From JAXLRU01 sp046330935 (lineage in GTDB: Bacteria; Actinomycetota; Actinomycetes; Actinomycetales; Kineosporiaceae), in the NCBI GenBank assembly GCA_046330935.1, contig JAXLRU010000009.1, positions 1 through 64,000 on the forward strand: a stretch of DNA of 64,000 nt, given 5' to 3'. The position numbers and the translations under genes were made by a program. The notes under the pieces were generated by a model. The model had not been told where the DNA came from. It ran no database searches and was given only the letters and a program-made list of their open reading frames with translations. Below are positions 60,561 through 64,000 of this stretch, piece by piece. Within the stretch, counting starts at the first letter, position 1, and each line of letters begins with the position of its first letter.

Positions 60561-60679
60561 GGCCCCGATTGTGCCCACCGCGGGCGACACCCACTCCTGC
60601 GGGCGCGCAGTGGCGCGCCCCGAGCGTGGCTCGCCCGCGGACACGGGCGCATGAGCGGGACGACGAGCGGCGCCGCGGG

Positions 60680-60685
60680 TACGTT
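60680..60685 (+). promoter_or_regulatory. -10 box of a putative leaderless promoter
   Basis: TACGTT followed by exactly 6 nt (GACGGG) and the GTG of the unknown gene at 60692. Confidence 0.35.
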
Positions 60686-60691
60686 GACGGG

Positions 60692-61168
60692 GTGCGCCCG
60701 ACGATCGTGATCCTGACCGAGGAGAGCCTGACGGCCGGTGACGCCGCGGGCCTGCTCCAGCTGCACCCCGAGGAGCCCGCCGGGTACCTGGTGCTGGTCC
60801 CCGCAGACCCGCACCGCAACCTCCTCGCCGACGTGCTCGACCACCTCAGCCTGCTGGAACTGCGGGAGGCGCTGCAGGCCCTGCGCGGCCACGAGGAACC
60901 CGGCCGCGCCGAGGCCTCGGTGGTGCTCGACGCCAGTGTGGGAGCGCTCAAGGCGGCGGGCGCCGACGCGGCAGGGCGGATCAGCGACGGTGACCCGGTG
61001 AGCGCCCTGGAAGCTGCCGTGGCCGAGGTCGAGGCCCGGGAGGTGGTGGTCGTGACGCGACCCCACGCCGTCGAGGACACGTTCCACCGCGACTGGGCCT
61101 CCCAGGCGCGGGAGCGGCTCGGCGTCCCCGTGCTCCACCTCTACGGCGGCACCACGATGCTCGGCTGA
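60692..61168 (+). CDS. conserved actinobacterial protein of unknown function (USP-like fold)
   Basis: A 158-residue cytosolic protein. Alternating strands and helices (IVILTEESL; GYLVLVPADPHRNLLADVLDHL; ASVVLDASVGALKAAGA; EVVVVTRPH) and the ending VPVLHLYGG suggest a universal-stress-protein-like Rossmann fold. Members are sometimes mislabelled as indole-3-glycerol-phosphate synthase. The VVVVTRPHAVEDTFHRDWAS block is the most conserved-looking part. GTG start is probably leaderless. Confidence 0.82.
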   Translation: MRPTIVILTEESLTAGDAAGLLQLHPEEPAGYLVLVPADPHRNLLADVLDHLSLLELREALQALRGHEEPGRAEASVVLDASVGALKAAGADAAGRISDGDPVSALEAAVAEVEAREVVVVTRPHAVEDTFHRDWASQARERLGVPVLHLYGGTTMLG

Positions 61169-61188
61169 GCACCTGCGGTACCCGCCGG

Positions 61189-61866
61189 TCAGGCGGGCGC
61201 GGACACCGTCAGGGTGCGCCAGCCGGACGTGAACAACCCGAACATCGCGAAGAACGACAGGACGCCGAGGGCGGACAGCTCGCGCTGGGCGAGCAGGGCC
61301 AGGCCGAGCCACGCCGCGAGCGACACCAGCAGCGCCGGGACGGCCACCCTCGTGCGGTCGGCCACGACGGGACTGGTCTGCGGGTAGCCGACGACGAGCG
61401 GGTCGGGTTCCGCGGCGGGCTCGAACGGCACGGGCGAACCGTCCTCACCGATCGGCAGCTCCTCGGGGCCGAGCACGTCGTCGAGCGTCGCGCCCGTCGC
61501 ACCCGCCGGGACCGCGCGCACGGGCGTCCACGTCGCCGGGGACGACGCGCGGGCGACGAGGACGAGCGCCACGAACAGCGCGGGCACCCGCAGCCGCATG
61601 GTCGCGTCGGGCGAGGGAAGCACGCACACGATGCCCATGGCGACGCCGAGCACGAGGTGGAACGCCGTCACGACCTGTTGCAGGGCCTCCTGCCGACGCT
61701 TGGGCCCCGACTTCGGCAGCAGGTCGGCACCGTGGGCGACGACGAGCAGCGCGGCGATGAGGGTGAGCAGGCGGATCAGCAGGGGCACGTCGGAGGACGG
61801 GAAGACCGAGACGAGGCCGAGCACGGCCCCGAAGGTCATCTGCAGCACCCGCGTCACGTCCACCAC
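61189..61866 (-). CDS. hypothetical polytopic membrane protein
   Basis: A 225-residue protein with about six predicted membrane helices in two groups (about 9-47 and 68-104; then 170-220), separated by an acidic cytoplasmic or external loop (residues 125-160, GPEELPIGEDGSPVPFEPA). No family recognised. GTG start with TAGTCT exactly 6 nt upstream, thus probably leaderless. Convergent with the USP-like gene, 20 nt apart, and divergent from msrB across 170 bp in which I see nothing beyond this -10 box and the msrB ribosome binding site. Confidence 0.78.
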   Translation of the reverse strand: MVDVTRVLQMTFGAVLGLVSVFPSSDVPLLIRLLTLIAALLVVAHGADLLPKSGPKRRQEALQQVVTAFHLVLGVAMGIVCVLPSPDATMRLRVPALFVALVLVARASSPATWTPVRAVPAGATGATLDDVLGPEELPIGEDGSPVPFEPAAEPDPLVVGYPQTSPVVADRTRVAVPALLVSLAAWLGLALLAQRELSALGVLSFFAMFGLFTSGWRTLTVSAPA

Positions 61867-61872
61867 GCGGCC

Positions 61873-61878
61873 AGACTA
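61873..61878 (-). promoter_or_regulatory. -10 box of a putative leaderless promoter (membrane protein)
   Basis: TAGTCT on the minus strand, then GGCCGC (6 nt), then the GTG start. Confidence 0.38.
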
Positions 61879-62036
61879 GCCGCGAGGGCACGCCGCGCCC
61901 CTCGGAACACGGCCGCCGTCGCGGCTGGAACACGCCCGCGGTCGCCGCCAGGAACAGCCGTCCCCCGTGGGGCGTTTCCGCGGCTGGGTCGCCCGCGACG
62001 GCGCCCGCCGTCGCCCGGCGACCCTGAGGAGGAACC

Positions 62037-62471
62037 GTGTCAGAGCCCACCCGCCGCTACCCCGTCGCCCTCACGTCGCAGGAGTGGCGCGAGCGGCTGT
62101 CCGCGGAGGAGTACCACGTCCTCCGCGAGGCCGGCACCGAGCGCGCGTTCAGCGGCGAGTACTGGGACAGCCACACCGAGGGCGTGTACTCCTGCCGGGC
62201 GTGCGGCGCCGAGCTGTTCCGCAGCACCGAGAAGTTCGACAGCCACTGCGGCTGGCCGTCGTTCTTCGCCCCCGCCGAGGACGGCACGGTGGAGTACGTC
62301 GAGGACCTCTCCCACGGCATGGCCCGCACCGAGGTGCGGTGCGCGAGCTGCGGTTCGCACCTCGGCCACGTCTTCGCCGGCGAGGGCTACCCGACCCCCA
62401 CCGACCGCCGCTACTGCATCAACTCGGTGAGCCTGCGCCTGGAGACCACCGAGCACGCCTCACGGAAGTGA
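62037..62471 (+). CDS. msrB: peptide-methionine (R)-S-oxide reductase MsrB
   Basis: A 144-residue repair enzyme that reduces methionine-R-sulfoxide in proteins. Zinc is held by two CxxC pairs (Cys53/Cys56 and Cys102/Cys105). The catalytic cysteine is Cys127 in RRYCINSVSL, with the conserved KFDSHCGWPSFF block. No signal peptide, so cytosolic. GTG start preceded by GAGGAGG. The 3' end overlaps the convergent hemQ gene by 12 nt. Confidence 0.96.
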   Translation: MSEPTRRYPVALTSQEWRERLSAEEYHVLREAGTERAFSGEYWDSHTEGVYSCRACGAELFRSTEKFDSHCGWPSFFAPAEDGTVEYVEDLSHGMARTEVRCASCGSHLGHVFAGEGYPTPTDRRYCINSVSLRLETTEHASRK

Positions 62472-63227
62472 CGCGACCAGCTCCGACAGCGGCACCCGCG
62501 GGCCGGTGAAGAAGGGGGTCTCCTCGCGCACGTGGCGCCGCGCCCCCGTGGCCCGCAGGTGGCGCATGAGGTCGACGATCCTGGCGAGGTCGTCGGCCTC
62601 GAAGGCCAGCAGCCACTCGTAGTCGCCCAGCGCGAACGAGGCGACGGTGTTGGCCCGGACGTCCTCGTACTCGCGGCCTGCGATGCCGTGCTCCACCAGC
62701 AGCGCGCGGCGCTCCGCCTCGGGCAGCAGGTACCACTCGTACGATCGGACGAACGGGTAGAGGCAGAGATAGGCGCGCGCCGCCTCGCCGGCCATGAACG
62801 CGGGGACGTGCCCGCGGTTGAACTCGGCGGGGCGGTGCAGCCCGACGTTGGACCACACCGGCGCGAGTGCGGCGCCGAGCGCGGTACGGCGCAGGCGCTG
62901 GTAGGCCTCCTGGACGGTCTCGACCGCGGGCGCGTGCCACCAGACCATGAGGTCGGCCTCCGCCCGCAGGCCGGCGAGGTCGTAGAACCCGCGGACCACG
63001 AGGTCCTTGCCGGCGAGGTCGGCGAGGACGTCCTCCACCTCCGCCACGGCCGCAGCCCTGGCCGCGGCGTCGCCCAGCGGTCCGCGCGAGGCGAACACGG
63101 ACCACATCGTGTAGCGGATGGTCTCGTTCACCTGGCGGGCGGGAACCCGCGCTGCCTGTGCATCGGCCGTCTCGGCCTGCACCGGTGCGGCATCGGGGAG
63201 GGGCGTCGAGGGGTGGGACTCGCTCAT
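62460..63227 (-). CDS. hemQ: coproheme decarboxylase HemQ (chlorite dismutase family)
   Basis: A 255-residue enzyme that converts coproheme to haem b in the coproporphyrin-dependent pathway of Gram-positive bacteria. Family blocks are NETIRYTMWSVF, the LMVWWHAPAVETVQ strand, the YPFVRSYEWYLLPE segment carrying the conserved Tyr, and LVEHGIAGREYEDV with the probable haem-ligand His. The ATG start has GAGG upstream and lies 11 nt from the hemG stop, so the two haem genes form an operon. Confidence 0.95.
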   Translation of the reverse strand: MSESHPSTPLPDAAPVQAETADAQAARVPARQVNETIRYTMWSVFASRGPLGDAAARAAAVAEVEDVLADLAGKDLVVRGFYDLAGLRAEADLMVWWHAPAVETVQEAYQRLRRTALGAALAPVWSNVGLHRPAEFNRGHVPAFMAGEAARAYLCLYPFVRSYEWYLLPEAERRALLVEHGIAGREYEDVRANTVASFALGDYEWLLAFEADDLARIVDLMRHLRATGARRHVREETPFFTGPRVPLSELVASLP

Positions 63228-63237
63228 GCCTCGATTG

Positions 63238-64000
63238 TCACCCATCCCGCGGCTCGCGCCTCCAGGCGGGCCGCTCCTCACGCAGGCGCGCCGTGACGTC
63301 GGCGGCGGCCGCCCCCGCCGTCGCCACGCAAGCGGCCACCCCGACACCGTCGAGCACCGATCCCGCAAGCGCCAGGGGGGCGGGCGCACCGGCGACCGCG
63401 GCCCGCACCTGCGCCACCCGGGTGAGATGGCCGACGTCGTACTGGGGCAGCGCCTGCGGCCAGCGGGTCACGACGGCGTCGCGGTCGGCGTTGAGGGCGC
63501 GCACCGGAGCCGGGTCGGCGCCCGCGTGCCCGAGCAGGCGTTGGAGGCCGCCCAACGCGGCGGCCAGCAGCGCGTCGTCGTCGCTGCCGGCGACCAGCCC
63601 GTCTCCCGCGCGTCCGAGGGACAGCCGGACGACGTCCCGACCGTCCGCGGCCTCCTGGACCCACCCCCACTTGCGGCTGCTCACGGTCGCCGCCTTCACC
63701 TCGCCGAGCCCGCCGTCGGCGACGAGGACGCCGCTGCCGAGGGCACCGGGCAGCGTGCCCGCGGGCAGCCGGACCGCCACCACGGCGACGTCGGCCGTCG
63801 CCACCTCCCCCAGGGCTCGGGCCGCTGCGGGGACCGGATCGCGCAGGAGGGCCGCGGCCACGGGCGAGGGGACGGCGAGGACGACCGCGTCGGCGCACCT
63901 GCTCGCGCCGTCGCCGGTCTCCACCTGCCAGCCACCGCCCGTACGGGGGCGCAGGGAGGCGGCGCGCACTCCCGTGCGGACGGTGACGCCGAGCCCGTGC
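63238..64000 (-). CDS. hemG: coproporphyrinogen III oxidase (HemY/HemG type), 3' part
   Basis: The C-terminal 253 codons of a flavin-dependent oxidase acting just before HemQ, oxidising coproporphyrinogen III to coproporphyrin III. The frame is open to the right edge of the window, so the FAD-binding N terminus lies outside. Visible blocks: DAVVLAVPSPVAAALLRD, SRKWGWVQEAADGRDVVRLSLGR in two strands, RWPQALPQYDVGHLTRV, and the terminal LALAGSVLDGVGVAACVATAG that contacts FAD. Context with hemQ supports the assignment. An in-frame GTG at 63969 is internal, not the start. Confidence 0.92.
   Translation of the reverse strand, partial: HGLGVTVRTGVRAASLRPRTGGGWQVETGDGASRCADAVVLAVPSPVAAALLRDPVPAAARALGEVATADVAVVAVRLPAGTLPGALGSGVLVADGGLGEVKAATVSSRKWGWVQEAADGRDVVRLSLGRAGDGLVAGSDDDALLAAALGGLQRLLGHAGADPAPVRALNADRDAVVTRWPQALPQYDVGHLTRVAQVRAAVAGAPAPLALAGSVLDGVGVAACVATAGAAAADVTARLREERPAWRREPRDG

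Overview
The window is one contiguous stretch of very GC-rich chromosome (about three quarters G+C by eye, with strong G/C bias at third codon positions). It comes from an actinobacterium. The gene order thrS - HIT - pgsA - patA - pimA - pdxS - pdxT - yebC - ruvCAB - yajC - secDF - apt - rel - cyclophilin - MBL - hisS is the actinobacterial core cluster. PIM-lipid genes, an SsgA-like protein, coproporphyrin-type haem genes (hemQ, hemG) and a mycobacterial-type SOS box fit with it. A spore-former-related lineage such as Kineosporiales (Kineococcus-like) is my best guess, but the sequence does not prove it. No insertion sequence, prophage, CRISPR array or replication origin was seen.

Layout. 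(1) 1-2.6 kb: aldo/keto reductase, a small Cys-motif protein, and a radical SAM protein with a perfect LexA-type box in front of it. (2) 2.7-29.7 kb, mostly minus strand: the core cluster for translation (hisS, thrS), stringent response (rel), secretion (yajC-secD-secF), recombination (ruvC-ruvA-ruvB), PLP synthesis (pdxS, pdxT, split by a plus-strand kynureninase) and phosphatidylinositol mannoside lipids (pgsA, patA, pimA). An EF-G-like GTPase on the plus strand is inserted between pgsA and the Ap4A phosphorylase-like HIT gene. (3) 29.9-44.2 kb: an envelope or signalling locus made of MoxR ATPase, DUF58 protein and membrane transglutaminase-fold protein (plus strand); an FHA-FtsK/EssC-like triple ATPase, membrane kinase and pseudokinase (minus strand); and a large FN3 protein (plus strand, with a frameshift). 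It resembles the bifidobacterial PFNA locus (kinase, FN3, AAA, DUF58, transglutaminase) with an EssC-like motor added. Several of its enzyme folds have lost catalytic residues. (4) 44.3-46.5 kb: tRNA-Val(CAC), a PGPGW membrane protein, an SsgB-like regulator and a tRNA-Gly/Cys/Val cluster with a strong terminator. (5) 46.5-58 kb: a YihY protein, AidB, then a glycogen-to-trehalose set (glgX-treY and treZ) interrupted by a small tyrosine phosphatase and a PPK2 polyphosphate kinase with a histone-H1-like tail. (6) 58-64 kb: SufE, a RibD-like reductase, an alpha/beta hydrolase, two unknown proteins, msrB, hemQ and the 3' part of hemG, which runs off the right edge.

How parts fit. GlgX debranches glycogen, TreY converts the linear ends to maltooligosyltrehalose and TreZ releases trehalose. 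PdxS and PdxT make PLP, which the kynureninase between them uses. PgsA, PimA and PatA make and acylate PI-mannosides. Many genes overlap by 1-10 nt (secD/secF, ruvA/ruvB, glgX/treY, ATPase/kinase/pseudokinase, DUF58/transglutaminase), which indicates translational coupling. Several single genes carry a TANNNT box about 6 nt before the start codon, which suggests leaderless mRNAs. All calls come from reading the sequence; no database search was run.
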